Both the position numbers and the translations under genes were made by a program. Positions 1 through 7,898 of a stretch of 64,000 nt of DNA are shown in pieces. Below the pieces are notes generated by a model. The model was not told the DNA's origin. It was given only the letters and a program-made list of their open reading frames with translations, and did not search any database. Source of the stretch: Jiangella gansuensis DSM 44835 (GTDB lineage Bacteria; Actinomycetota; Actinomycetes; Jiangellales; Jiangellaceae); the NCBI RefSeq assembly GCF_000515395.1, contig NZ_KI911782.1:2478606-2542605 (forward strand), written 5' to 3'. The number at the start of each line of letters is the position of its first letter. The first letter of the stretch is position 1.

Positions 1-1439
1 CGATCGGGGTCACGGAGGACGAGATCGCCCGGATCGCGGAGTGGCCGCACGGGCGGGGCCTGCTCGGGCTGCTGATCAAGGAGCCGGCGGCGCTGCGACT
101 GGAGGAGATCGCCGACCACCCGGAGTCGTACGGGTTCCCGGAGGGACACCCGCCGATGCGTACGTTCCTCGGCGTGCCGATCCGGGTGCGGGACGAGGTG
201 TTCGGCAACCTCTACCTGACCGAGAAGAACGCCGGCCGGCAGTTCGACGAGCAGGACGAGACCATCGTGGCGGCGCTGGCCACGGCCGCGGGCATCGCGA
301 TCGACAACGCCCGCCAGTACGACGCCACCCGGCGCCGGGAGACCTGGCTGGACGCGTCCGCCGAGGTCACGCAGGCGCTGCTGTCCGGTACGGAGTTCCG
401 GGACACGCTGCAGCTCATCGCCACGCACGCGCGGGCCATGACGTCGTCGGACACCGCGGCGGTGGCTGTGCCCGACCGCGACGGCCGCACGATGCGGGTG
501 GAGGTGGCCGACGGTGCCGGCGCGGACGATCTGGCCGGCGTGGAGTTCGCGGCCGAAGGCACGCTGGGGGCCGCGGTGGTGGCATCCGGCGAGCCGAGGG
601 CGGTCAACGAGATCCGCCGCGGCCCGGAGCCGGCGCCGCTGCTGGACCGGCTGCCCGACGGTCCGGCGCTGTTGGTCCCGCTCGGGACGCCGCCCCATGT
701 GCGGGGTGTCCTGGTGCTGGTGAAACGCCGCGGCGGGACGCCGTTCTTCGGACCGACCGCTCGCATGGTGCACGCGTTCGCCAACCAGGCCGCCGTCGGC
801 CTGGAGCTGGCCGAAGCGCGCCGTGAGGCCGAGCGACACGGCCTGGTGGACGACCGCGAACGCATCGCCCGCGACCTGCACGACGTCGTGGTGCAGCGGC
901 TGTTCGCCAGCGCGATGAGCCTGACGGCCGCTGCCCGGCTGATCGATCGGGCAGACGTGGCCGCGCGGGTGGAGCGCACGGTCGACGACCTCGACGCGAC
1001 CATCCGGCAGATCCGCTCGACCATCTTCGCGCTGCAGTCGTCGAAGGACGACGTCGCGCCGACTCTGCGCGGCCGCCTGGTGAACGTCGTGGAGTCCGCG
1101 CGGGAGCAGCTGGGGTTCGCTCCCGGCTTGCAGTTGGTGGGTGAGCTGGACAACGCCGTCCCTGACCAGGTGGGCGAGCAGGCGGTGACCGTGCTGCAGG
1201 AGGCGCTGTCCAACGCGGTCCGGCACGCGCGGGCCTCGCGCGTCGACGTCGTCGTGGAGGCCATGAACGGGCGGTTGCGGCTGATGGTGGCCGACGACGG
1301 CGTCGGACTCCCGGCCGACCGGCGGCACAGCGGCCTGGCCAACCTCGCCGAGCGGGCCGCCGCGCTGGGCGGGACGTTCGAGCTCGCAACGGGCGAACCG
1401 ACCGGGACCGTGCTGACCTGGCGAGTACCGCTGCGGTGA
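1..1439 (+). CDS. GAF-domain sensor histidine kinase, DevS/DosS-like (5' end outside window)
   Basis: The reading frame is open from the first bases of the window, so the start lies upstream. In visible-residue numbering there is the end of one GAF domain (about 1-115; motif PPMRTFLGVPIRV, as in mycobacterial DevS/DosS), a second GAF domain (about 120-270), a HisKA_3 dimerisation helix with the phospho-acceptor His near residue 293 (ARDLHDVVVQRLF), and an HATPase_c domain (N box SNAVRHA near 403; DDGVGL near 431). DevS/DosS kinases sense oxygen, NO, CO or redox state through a GAF cofactor and phosphorylate a NarL-type regulator. The heme-ligand region is outside the window, so the signal is unknown. 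The gene converges on the DevR-like regulator with a gap of four bases, which suggests a cognate pair. Family assignment is firm; ligand is not. Confidence 0.9.
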   Translation, partial: IGVTEDEIARIAEWPHGRGLLGLLIKEPAALRLEEIADHPESYGFPEGHPPMRTFLGVPIRVRDEVFGNLYLTEKNAGRQFDEQDETIVAALATAAGIAIDNARQYDATRRRETWLDASAEVTQALLSGTEFRDTLQLIATHARAMTSSDTAAVAVPDRDGRTMRVEVADGAGADDLAGVEFAAEGTLGAAVVASGEPRAVNEIRRGPEPAPLLDRLPDGPALLVPLGTPPHVRGVLVLVKRRGGTPFFGPTARMVHAFANQAAVGLELAEARREAERHGLVDDRERIARDLHDVVVQRLFASAMSLTAAARLIDRADVAARVERTVDDLDATIRQIRSTIFALQSSKDDVAPTLRGRLVNVVESAREQLGFAPGLQLVGELDNAVPDQVGEQAVTVLQEALSNAVRHARASRVDVVVEAMNGRLRLMVADDGVGLPADRRHSGLANLAERAAALGGTFELATGEPTGTVLTWRVPLR

Positions 1440-1443
1440 GCCG

Positions 1444-2112
1444 TCAGGCACCGCGGCGAGGCTTCGCCTCCGACTTGAGCTGGGCGGCCAGCACGGCGGC
1501 CTGGGTGCGGCGGTTCAGGTCCAGCTTGGCGAGCAGGCTGGAGACGTAGTTCTTGATGGTCTTCTCGGCGAGGAACATCCGCTCGCCGATCTGCCGGTTC
1601 GTGAGCCCCTCGCCGATGAGGTCGAGGATGCGCCGCTCCTGGTCGGTGAGGGTGGCCAGCGGGTCGGCCTTCGTGGCGCGGTCGCGCAGCCGCGCCAGCA
1701 TCCGGGCGGTGCTCTGCGGGTCCAGCAGCGATGTTCCGGCAGCCAGTGCTCGCACGGCCCCGACCAGGTCGGTGCCATGGATCTGCTTGAGCACGTAGCC
1801 CGCGGCGCCGGCCATGACGGCATCGAACAGGGCGTCGTCGTCGGCGAACGACGTCAGCATCAGGCACTGCAGCTGCGGCAGCCGCGAGCGCATCTCCCGG
1901 CAGACGGTGACACCGTCGCCGTCGGGCAGCCGCACGTCCAGGACGGCGACGTCCGGGCGCAGCGCGGGGATGCGGGCCATCGCCTGCTCGGCGGTGCCGG
2001 CCTCGCCGACCACCTGGATGTCCGGCTCGGTCTCCAGCAACGCCGCCACCCCGCGGCGGACGACCTCGTGGTCGTCGAGCAGGAACACCCGGATCACGCG
2101 GTCGCTGGTCAC
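1444..2112 (-). CDS. NarL/LuxR-family response regulator, DevR/DosR-like
   Basis: About 222 residues. Receiver domain at about 5-120 with acidic pair LLDDHE (Asp13/14), predicted phospho-Asp in [12 protein letters not shown] (Asp59) and the conserved Lys in GYVLKQI. C-terminal LuxR HTH at about 150-215 ([24 protein letters not shown], split here as [11 protein letters not shown] and [13 protein letters not shown]; then [16 protein letters not shown]). A longer open frame runs upstream, but it would overlap the divergent oxidase-like gene; the GTG at 2112 ([15 protein letters not shown]) matches the family start. It lies tail-to-tail with the GAF kinase and probably receives phosphate from it. 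Members of this family bind palindromic promoter sites and control hypoxia or dormancy genes; targets here are not visible. Confidence 0.9.
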   Translation of the reverse strand: MTSDRVIRVFLLDDHEVVRRGVAALLETEPDIQVVGEAGTAEQAMARIPALRPDVAVLDVRLPDGDGVTVCREMRSRLPQLQCLMLTSFADDDALFDAVMAGAAGYVLKQIHGTDLVGAVRALAAGTSLLDPQSTARMLARLRDRATKADPLATLTDQERRILDLIGEGLTNRQIGERMFLAEKTIKNYVSSLLAKLDLNRRTQAAVLAAQLKSEAKPRRGA

Positions 2113-2248
2113 GCTGTCGACCGTAGTGGGCCTCGGCGGACCGCCGCCAGGACCAAGGTCCCGAGATCGGCGCGCAGGTGAGATCGCAAGGGGCAGGTCA
2201 GGACCTTCGGCCCTGTCGGTAGCCGGGCGGGCGGCGCAGCCTGTCGGT

Positions 2249-2680
2249 GTGAACACGTTGACCCATGCCGACTCGGCCGGGCTGGAGAAGCTCGACCGGC
2301 GCACCTGTTACGCGCTGCTGGCGACGGTGCCCATCGGCCGGATCGTGTTCACCGAAGCGGCACTGCCGGCGATCCAGCCGGTCAACTTCGTCCTCGACGG
2401 CGACGACGTCATCATCCGCACCGGCACCGGATCCAAGCTCGCCCAGGCCGCGCGGTCGGCCGTCGTAGCGTTCGAGGGTGACCAGTACGACGAGGACACG
2501 ATGAGCGGCTGGTCGGTAGTGCTGGTCGGGCGGGCCGAGCCGGTCGGTGACGACGCCGAACGCCGCCGGCTGTCAACGCTGGGGCTGATGCCGTGGGCAC
2601 CCGGGACCCGGCCGCACTACATACGGATCCGGCCCGAGATCGTGCGCGGGCGGCGCATCGTGCGTCCGCCGGCGCTTTGA
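2249..2680 (+). CDS. Pyridoxamine 5'-phosphate oxidase-related FMN/F420-binding protein
   Basis: 143 residues, start GTG at 2249 ([15 protein letters not shown]). The protein is a single split-barrel domain with the motif [19 protein letters not shown], followed by [20 protein letters not shown] and a C-terminal [13 protein letters not shown] strand. Proteins of this PPOX-like class bind FMN, F420 or heme and are common beside DosR-type regulators in actinobacteria. It is transcribed divergently from the DevR-like regulator with about 136 bases between them, so control by that regulator is plausible but no operator was identified. Substrate unknown. Membership in the split-barrel family is well supported; PdxH itself is unlikely because the protein is short and lacks the full PLP-site motifs. 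Confidence 0.85.
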   Translation: MNTLTHADSAGLEKLDRRTCYALLATVPIGRIVFTEAALPAIQPVNFVLDGDDVIIRTGTGSKLAQAARSAVVAFEGDQYDEDTMSGWSVVLVGRAEPVGDDAERRRLSTLGLMPWAPGTRPHYIRIRPEIVRGRRIVRPPAL

Positions 2681-2682
2681 CG

Positions 2683-3030
2683 ATGACCACGTCCAGCAGC
2701 CACCACGTGCCCCTCCGCGGCGTCCGGTCAGAAACCAGCGTGCCCGTGACCGGTGCCGCCCTCCCCACCACCGAGTACCCGCGTGCCGTGCGGTACGCGT
2801 TGGCGGCGCTGCGGCTCTCGCTCGGCTGGACCTTCCTGTGGGCGTTCTTCGACAAGACATTCGGGCTCGGATAGGCGACACCGGCCGAGAACGCGTGGAT
2901 CGACGGCGGCAGCCCCACGACCGGGTACCTGTTCGGCGTGGAGGGCCCGTTCGCGGGCATCTTCAACGACCTGGCCGGTCAGGCCTGGGAGTGGCTGCCG
3001 CTGGTCCGCCGGTACCGCTGGCTGGTGTGA
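2683..3030 (+). pseudogene. DoxX-family membrane protein, broken by an in-frame TAG and 3' truncation
   Basis: Starting at ATG 2683, two bases after the previous stop, the frame reads through YALAALRLSLGWTFLWAFF and DKTFGLG, then TAG at 2872-2874. The same frame continues for 51 codons with ATPAENAWIDGGSPTTGYLF and VEGPFAGIFNDLAGQ. This is the DoxX-family sequence in which FGLG is normally followed by Tyr and ATP, so TAG replaces a Tyr codon. The frame ends at 3030 after about 115 residues; the family is usually about 170-190 residues with four membrane helices, so the C-terminal helices are missing as well. Two independent lesions argue for a decaying gene and against simple readthrough. Substrate of intact relatives is uncertain (quinone-linked redox proteins). 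Confidence 0.75.
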
Positions 3031-3118
3031 GGGCGGCAGCCTCGAGCTGCGTCGTGCGCCGGACGACCACGGGGGAGGGGTCCGGCGCACGACGCCACCC
3101 GTCGACGGAGGAGGACGG

Positions 3119-3535
3119 CTACGCCTGCGCGGGGGAGATGTTGACCATCCAGCTCACGCCGAAGGCGTCCTGGCACATGCCGAAGCTGTCGCCCCACGGC
3201 GCCTGCTCCAGCGGCACCGTGACCGTGCCGCCCGCGGACAGCTGCTCCCAGTAGCCCCGCAACCGAGCGTCGTCGTCGCCGCTGAGGGAGACCGCGTGGC
3301 TGGTCCCCGGCGTGTAGTCCATCGTGTTCGGGGTGTCGGAGGCCATCAGCACGAGGCCGTCGTCGGTCTCCAGCATCGAGTGCATGATCTTGTCGGCTTC
3401 GCTGGGGTCCTCGCTGGCGCCGATGTCGGCGAACGTGTTCATGGTCAGGTCGCCGCCGAAGACGGAGCGGTAGAACTCCATGGCCTGCCTGGCGGTGTCG
3501 CGGAAGCCCAGATACGGATTCAGGCGCACGCTCAC
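3119..3535 (-). CDS. VOC-superfamily (PhnB/glyoxalase-like) protein
   Basis: 138 residues. Start GTG at 3535 is preceded by an excellent AAGGAGGT at 6-base spacing. The sequence has the PhnB-like layout: LNPYLGFRDTARQAMEFYRS VFGGD at the N terminus, the mid-domain DKIMHSMLETDDGLVLMASD, and the C-terminal PWGDSFGMCQDAFGVSWMVN. These beta-alpha-beta-beta-beta proteins bind a metal or small molecule as dimers; many are of unknown function and some act in antibiotic or aldehyde resistance. The stand-alone gene lies between the broken DoxX gene and the MFS exporter. No substrate can be assigned. Confidence 0.85.
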   Translation of the reverse strand: MSVRLNPYLGFRDTARQAMEFYRSVFGGDLTMNTFADIGASEDPSEADKIMHSMLETDDGLVLMASDTPNTMDYTPGTSHAVSLSGDDDARLRGYWEQLSAGGTVTVPLEQAPWGDSFGMCQDAFGVSWMVNISPAQA

Positions 3536-3645
3536 GGTCCGACCTCCTTGTCGTCGCGCGGCCGGTTCCCGGCTCAGATCGACACTAGACCCGCCGCGTG
3601 GCGGGTGGGAGGTAGTGGGCCGACGAGTTCCGGCCGCGGCCCGGA

Positions 3646-3693
3646 GACGACGTCAGCCCGTGCGGCACGGGGCCGGCACGGGCTGACGTCGTC
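3646..3693 (-). terminator. Perfect 18-bp hairpin beyond the MFS exporter stop
   Basis: Arms 3646-3663 (GACGACGTCAGCCCGTGC) and 3676-3693 are perfect reverse complements around a 12-base loop. The hairpin begins 16 bases past the exporter stop codon at 3709. There is no T-tract, as usual for high-GC actinobacterial terminators. It probably ends the MarR/MFS transcript and could also act on the other strand. Confidence 0.65.
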
Positions 3694-3708
3694 GATCAGT
3701 GCGGACGA

Positions 3709-5274
3709 TCAGTGCATGACGATCGGCGGCGCCTGGGCGGCGTCACCGTCCTCGTCGCCTTCCTGGCCGTGCGTGTCGGTCTGCAGCGCCTTCTTGCTCC
3801 GCGGCAGGAACAACGCCGGGATCAGGCAGAGCGCCACCAGCACGACTGCCACCGTGAAGGTGGACCCGAACGCCTCGGCCAGCCCGGACTGACCAGCGGC
3901 AAGCACCTCGGGCGGCACCTGGTCGGCCGGCACCACGCCCTGAACGACGCCGTTGTAGGCGGTCGCGGCCTGGTTGTTCAGGATCTGGTTGGTCAGGATC
4001 ACCGACATGGTCGCCGTTCCGATGGAGCCACCGGCCTGCTGCACGATGTTCATGAGCGTGGAGCCGCGGGCGACCTCGGCGTGCGTGAGGCTGGCCAGGG
4101 CAGCCGTCATGATCGGCATCATGGTCATGCCCATGCCGAGACCCATGACGAACAACGACCCCAGGAGCAGCACGTAGGACGTGTCGGCCGCGAGCTGGGT
4201 GAACGTGCCCATGCCGACGGCGATGAGCACGATGCCAGTGAGCACCAGCTTGCCCGGCCCGGTCTTGTCGGTCAGCCGGCCGGCGATCGGCATGGTGATC
4301 ATGGCGCCGATGCCCTGCGGCGCCATGAGCAGCCCCGCCATCAGTGTGCTCTCTTCACGCACCTGCATGAAGTAGCTGGGGAACAGCAGACCGGCCCCCA
4401 TGAACGCCACGATGAACAACGTCATGGTGATGACCGCGACGGTGAGGTTGCGGTTGAGGAACAGGTGCAGGTCGATCAGCGGGTTCCGCTTGCGCAGCGC
4501 GTGGAAGACGAACGACACCACCAGGACCAGCCCGAGGGCCGCCGGCACCAGCACCCGTGCTGCCTGGACCGTGCCTTCCTCCGGAATGGACGAGACGCCG
4601 AACAGGAACAGCGCCAGGCCGGGGGAGAGCAGTGCCATGCCGACGAAGTCGAACGTCTCCGACGGCTGCGGCTGGTCCTTCGGCAGCACCCGCGACGCCG
4701 CGATGAAGGCGAAGATGCCGATCGGCAGGTTGATCAGGAAGATCCAGTGCCATGAGGCGACGTCGATGAGCCAGCCGCCCAGGATCGGGCCGGCGATGGG
4801 ACCGAGCAGCATCGGGACGCCCAGCACGGCCATGACGCGCCCGATGCGTTCGGGTCCGGCCGCGCGGGTCATGATGGTCATGCCCAGCGGCATCAGCATG
4901 CCGCCGCCCAGCCCCTGCAGGACGCGGGCGCCGATGAGCGGGCCGATGTCCCAGGCGAAGGCGCACAGCACGGAGCCGAGGACGAACAACACCAGGGACG
5001 TCAGGTAGAGCCGCTTGGTGCCGAAGCGGTCGGCGGCCCAGCCGGTGATGGGGATGACCGCGGCCAGCGCGAGCGTGTACGCCGTGTGGGTCCACGCCAC
5101 GGTGGCGTAGGTCGCGTTGAACTCGCTCTGGAACGTCGGCAGCGCGACGCTGACGACCGTCACATCGAGGATCGACATGATGGCGCCGAGCACCACGACG
5201 CCGGCGACCTTGAGTACCCCGCGGTCGAGCTTGTCGTCGGACCCGACGTCAGGGGGTCCGGCAGATGTGCTCAT
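3709..5274 (-). CDS. MFS drug exporter, DHA2 (EmrB/QacA, 14-TM) family
   Basis: 521 residues, the usual length for 14-helix DHA2 exporters. Visible family marks are the N-terminal helix VLGAIMSILDVTVVSVALP (motif D1, with the acidic residue in helix 1), WTHTAYTLALAAVIPITGW, motif A as GWAADRFGTKRLYL, and motif C-like VLGVPMLLGPIAGPILGGW. Transport is expected to be proton-driven efflux of lipophilic drugs across the cytoplasmic membrane. Its ATG at 5274 overlaps the stop of the upstream MarR regulator by four bases, so both are co-transcribed and translationally coupled. That arrangement is typical of a self-regulated resistance operon. Substrate not predictable. Confidence 0.93.
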   Translation of the reverse strand: MSTSAGPPDVGSDDKLDRGVLKVAGVVVLGAIMSILDVTVVSVALPTFQSEFNATYATVAWTHTAYTLALAAVIPITGWAADRFGTKRLYLTSLVLFVLGSVLCAFAWDIGPLIGARVLQGLGGGMLMPLGMTIMTRAAGPERIGRVMAVLGVPMLLGPIAGPILGGWLIDVASWHWIFLINLPIGIFAFIAASRVLPKDQPQPSETFDFVGMALLSPGLALFLFGVSSIPEEGTVQAARVLVPAALGLVLVVSFVFHALRKRNPLIDLHLFLNRNLTVAVITMTLFIVAFMGAGLLFPSYFMQVREESTLMAGLLMAPQGIGAMITMPIAGRLTDKTGPGKLVLTGIVLIAVGMGTFTQLAADTSYVLLLGSLFVMGLGMGMTMMPIMTAALASLTHAEVARGSTLMNIVQQAGGSIGTATMSVILTNQILNNQAATAYNGVVQGVVPADQVPPEVLAAGQSGLAEAFGSTFTVAVVLVALCLIPALFLPRSKKALQTDTHGQEGDEDGDAAQAPPIVMH

Positions 5275-5738
5275 GAGTGCTGTTCCTCCAGATGTGACGG
5301 TGTGGCGGTGGAGACGATCGGGCCGAGCGCGGCGTGCAGCCGCTCGCGGTCCGAGGGGTTCAGGGACCGCGCGAACGCCAGCAGCGCACTGCGCCGGGCG
5401 GCGTCGACGTCGGCGATGACGTCACGGCCCCGGTCCGACAACGAGACACGGCGGATGCGGCGATCGCTGGGATCCTCGCGCCGGGCGACGAGTCCGTGCG
5501 TCACCAGCCGGTCGACGTTGCGGCCGGCCGTGGCCAAGGTGAGGTCGACGGCATCGGCGATTTCGTTGATGGGGATGGGCTCGGCGTGCCGGGCCAAGAC
5601 GACCAGGCAGCGCAGCTGCGAGATCGACAGGTCCAGTTCGACCATGGAGTTGAGGTCCGACTCGGCCCGGGCGCACCCGATCTGGCGGAGGAACTCCTCG
5701 AGCGAGGCGACGAACTCTGCCTCGGCGGATTCGGACAC
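5271..5738 (-). CDS. MarR-family transcriptional repressor of the adjacent exporter
   Basis: About 155 residues from GTG 5738 (VSESAEAEFVASLEEFL). The frame is open to an ATG at 5774, but that ATG lies inside a palindrome that looks like an operator, so the internal GTG is preferred. The winged helix is clear: LDLSISQLRCLVVLARH, INEIADAVDLTLATAGRNVD (recognition helix), then the wing DPSDRRIRRVSLSDRG. MarR proteins are dimers that leave DNA on binding phenolic or drug ligands. It overlaps the downstream DHA2 exporter gene by four bases and most likely represses the whole operon, including itself. Confidence 0.9.
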   Translation of the reverse strand: MSESAEAEFVASLEEFLRQIGCARAESDLNSMVELDLSISQLRCLVVLARHAEPIPINEIADAVDLTLATAGRNVDRLVTHGLVARREDPSDRRIRRVSLSDRGRDVIADVDAARRSALLAFARSLNPSDRERLHAALGPIVSTATPSHLEEQHS

Positions 5739-5759
5739 CGCAGTATCGTGCCGTGGATA

Positions 5760-5775
5760 GTTGCATGCCTGCAAC
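5760..5775. promoter_or_regulatory. Putative MarR operator, GTTGCA-4-TGCAAC palindrome
   Basis: The 16 bases GTTGCATGCCTGCAAC have perfect 6-bp arms around a 4-base spacer. The site lies 22 bases upstream of the preferred GTG start of the MarR gene, where it would cover the -35 region. The symmetry and size fit known MarR binding sites; binding by this protein is an inference. Confidence 0.5.
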
Positions 5776-5808
5776 CATTGCGAGGGTGATACCGATCACG
5801 TCGCCCGA

Positions 5809-5880
5809 AATGATCACGTCCCGTGGGGGTGCTCACGCTCCACCAGGGATGCTTGCCTGTGGAAGCGGGAACACGCCTGG
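5809..5880 (+). repeat. Palindromic repeat family A, copy 1
   Basis: Begins with AATGATCACGTC, followed by CTCCACCAGG-GATGCTTG-CCTGTGGA and ends GCGGGAACACGCCTGG. It shares its order of blocks with five other copies in the window (12629, 13821, 37261, 38468, 63727). This copy lies between the MarR gene and the divergent PgsA-like gene, and its stem is weaker than in copies 5 and 6. Confidence 0.8.
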
Positions 5881-6014
5881 GGAGGGCCTGCCCCGGCATC
5901 GATATCGCGACCCCCGACACCCCGCCCGCACCGCTCCGGTGGGTGCGGCGGCAGCCGCTCGGCTAAGGTCGGTCCAGGTACACGAGCGGGTGGCGCGGGG
6001 GAGGTGACGGGGCC

Positions 6015-6614
6015 GTGGAGGTCCAGGAGACGTCGGTCCAGACCGACCGGGTGTTCACCGTCCCCAATGTGCTCTCGTTCCTCCGGCTGCTGGGCGTTCC
6101 GGTCTTCCTCTGGCTCGTCCTCGTCGAAGAGGCCGACACCGTCGCCATCATCCTGCTCGCGGTGTCCGGCTTCACCGACTACCTCGACGGCTGGCTGGCC
6201 CGCCGGTGGAACCAGATCAGCCGGGTCGGGCAACTGCTCGACCCACTCGCCGACCGGCTCTACATCCTGACCACCATCGTTGCGCTGACCTTGCGCGACA
6301 TCATCCCGTTGTGGTTCGCGGTGCTGCTGGTCGCCCGCGACGTGTACATGGCGGTGATCGTGGCGCTGCTCAAGGCGCGGCGGGGCCTCACCGGCCTCCC
6401 GGTCCACTTCCTCGGCAAGTCCGCCACCGCCTGCCTGCTGTACGCGTTCCCGCTGCTGCTGTGGGGGGACGCCGACGGCACCCTGGCCATGTTGGCCCGG
6501 GTCTTCGGCTGGGCATTCGTACTGTGGGGCGTCGCCCTGTACTGGTGGGCGGCGGTCCTCTACACGTTCCAGGCGCGCCGGGTACTGAGCGGCGCAGCGG
6601 CGAAAGCCGGCTGA
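6015..6614 (+). CDS. CDP-alcohol phosphatidyltransferase (PgsA-like)
   Basis: 199 residues, GTG start at 6015. The full CDP-alcohol transferase signature D-G-x2-A-R-x8-G-x3-D-x3-D is present as DGWLARRWNQISRVGQLLDP followed by LADR at about residues 56-79; these Asp residues bind the metal and CDP-diacylglycerol. About five or six membrane helices flank it. The reaction moves a phosphatidyl group from CDP-diacylglycerol to an alcohol such as glycerol-3-phosphate, in the membrane. The position matches Rv1822 (pgsA2) of M. tuberculosis, directly before DUF881-Sbp-DUF881. Whether the product is phosphatidylglycerol phosphate or another lipid cannot be told from sequence. Confidence 0.92.
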   Translation: MEVQETSVQTDRVFTVPNVLSFLRLLGVPVFLWLVLVEEADTVAIILLAVSGFTDYLDGWLARRWNQISRVGQLLDPLADRLYILTTIVALTLRDIIPLWFAVLLVARDVYMAVIVALLKARRGLTGLPVHFLGKSATACLLYAFPLLLWGDADGTLAMLARVFGWAFVLWGVALYWWAAVLYTFQARRVLSGAAAKAG

Positions 6615-6665
6615 CCTCGCGGATGTCGGCGCGGCACCGGGATCGGGCCGTGCGAGCATAGGGGC

Positions 6666-7569
6666 GTGGTGACAGGGCAGACTCCCCGGGTTCGTCCGCT
6701 TCGGCGGCCGGACGAGTCGATGTCGCTGCTCAACGATCTGTTCGCGAAGCCGCTGGACCCCGGATACGAGGAGGCCGCCGCCCGAGAGCGCGCCGAGGGC
6801 GGGGCACCGCCGGGCCGCAACGGCCGCGGTGACGACGGCCGCGACGGCGGGCGCGGACGCCAACGGTTCTCGCTGGCGCTCGCGCTCGGGATGGTCGCTC
6901 TGGGGTTGCTCGTCACAGCCGCTGTGTTACAGGTTCGCGACACCGCTAATGTGGTCTCTTCGGAGCGGCAGGGGTTGATCGAGCAGATCCGCGCGGAGGA
7001 CGAGCGTGTCAGCCACCTCCAGGAAAGCGTCACAGCCCTGGAGTCGGAGATCAACAGCCTCGAGGACGCACTCCTGCAGGACTCCGCGACCGGGCAGCAG
7101 ATACGCGAAGAAGTCGAGGGGTTGCAGGCACGTGCGGGGGGCGATCGAGGTGACGGGGCCGGGGGTGGTGGTCACGGTGGACAACCCGGAAGACCAGGAG
7201 AACGTAGAAGACCCCGACAAGGCGCGCGTCCTTGACCTCGACCTGCGTCAAGCGGTCAACGGGCTGTGGTCGGCCGGCGCGGAGGCCGTCAGCATCAACG
7301 GCCAGCGCATCACCAGCCTGACCGCCATCCGTTCGGCCGAGGGGATCATACAGATCAACTACCGGCCCATGAACGCGCCCTACGAGATCTCCGCCATCGG
7401 CGATCCCGAATCGCTCCCGGGCCGGTTCGGTGACGGCTCCGGCGGCCAGTGGCTGCGCGCCGTTGCCAGCAACGACAACCTGCAGTTCAGCGTCCGCCGT
7501 GAGAACGAGCTGACTCTGCCGGCCGGCAACACGCCGCTGACGTACGCGACTCCGGGAGGGGCATCGTGA
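6666..7569 (+). pseudogene. DUF881 membrane protein with a one-base frameshift (Rv1823-type)
   Basis: The N-terminal part (GTG 6666) has a basic cytoplasmic region, one membrane helix (FSLALALGMVALGLLVTAAV) and a coiled coil ending EEVEGLQARAG. The C-terminal DUF881 part (AIEVTGPGVVVTVDNPEDQ, then RSAEGIIQINYRPMNAPYEI) is in the +1 frame and ends at 7569. The frames join cleanly if one G is removed from the run of six G at 7136-7141, giving ARAGAIEVTGPG and a 300-residue protein. All else is intact, so this is either a recent mutation or a homopolymer sequencing error. DUF881 proteins accompany Sbp and PgsA-like genes in actinobacteria; they are bitopic with an extracytoplasmic domain, and their role is not established. 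Confidence 0.8.
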
Positions 7570-7898
7570 TCCCGGCCATCGGCCTGATCGTCGGAATCCT
7601 CGCCGGCGTGTTCTTCGACGTCTCCGTGCCGCTGGAGCTGCAGCCCTACCTCCCGATCGCCATCGTCGCCGCGCTGGACGCGGTGTTCGGCGGGGTCCGG
7701 GCGGTCATGGAGGGCATCTTCAACGACAAGGTCTTCGTGGTGTCCTTCATCGCCAACGTGCTCATCGCGGCGTTCATCGTGTTCCTCGGCGACCAACTCG
7801 GCGTGGGCTCGCAGTTGTCGACGGCGGTGATCGTCGTGCTGGGCATCCGCATCTTCACGAACGTGGCCACGATCAGGCGGCATCTGTTCCATGCCTGA
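7566..7898 (+). CDS. Small basic protein Sbp (DUF1290), membrane protein
   Basis: 110 residues, GTG start at 7566 overlapping the preceding DUF881 stop by four bases. Three membrane helices are apparent: IPAIGLIVGILAGVFFDV, LPIAIVAALDAVFGGVRAV and FIANVLIAAFIVFLGDQLG, with a fourth partial hydrophobic stretch before the basic tail RIFTNVATIRRHLFHA. This family is conserved in Firmicutes and Actinobacteria, in Bacillus near the ftsZ/sbp locus, and is Rv1824 in M. tuberculosis. It sits between two DUF881 genes, suggesting a membrane complex with them. Function unknown. Confidence 0.9.
   Translation: MIPAIGLIVGILAGVFFDVSVPLELQPYLPIAIVAALDAVFGGVRAVMEGIFNDKVFVVSFIANVLIAAFIVFLGDQLGVGSQLSTAVIVVLGIRIFTNVATIRRHLFHA

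Noticed and set aside
41-826. Long open frames overlapping the first histidine kinase on both strands
   Set aside because: They are Arg/Gly/Ala-rich shadow frames produced by high GC; the GAF/kinase frame explains the DNA.
5814-6863. 349-codon minus-strand frame over the PgsA-like gene
   Set aside because: Composition is that of a shadow frame (Arg/Gly/Gln/Asp-rich, no domain), and the + strand frame has the full CDP-alcohol transferase signature.
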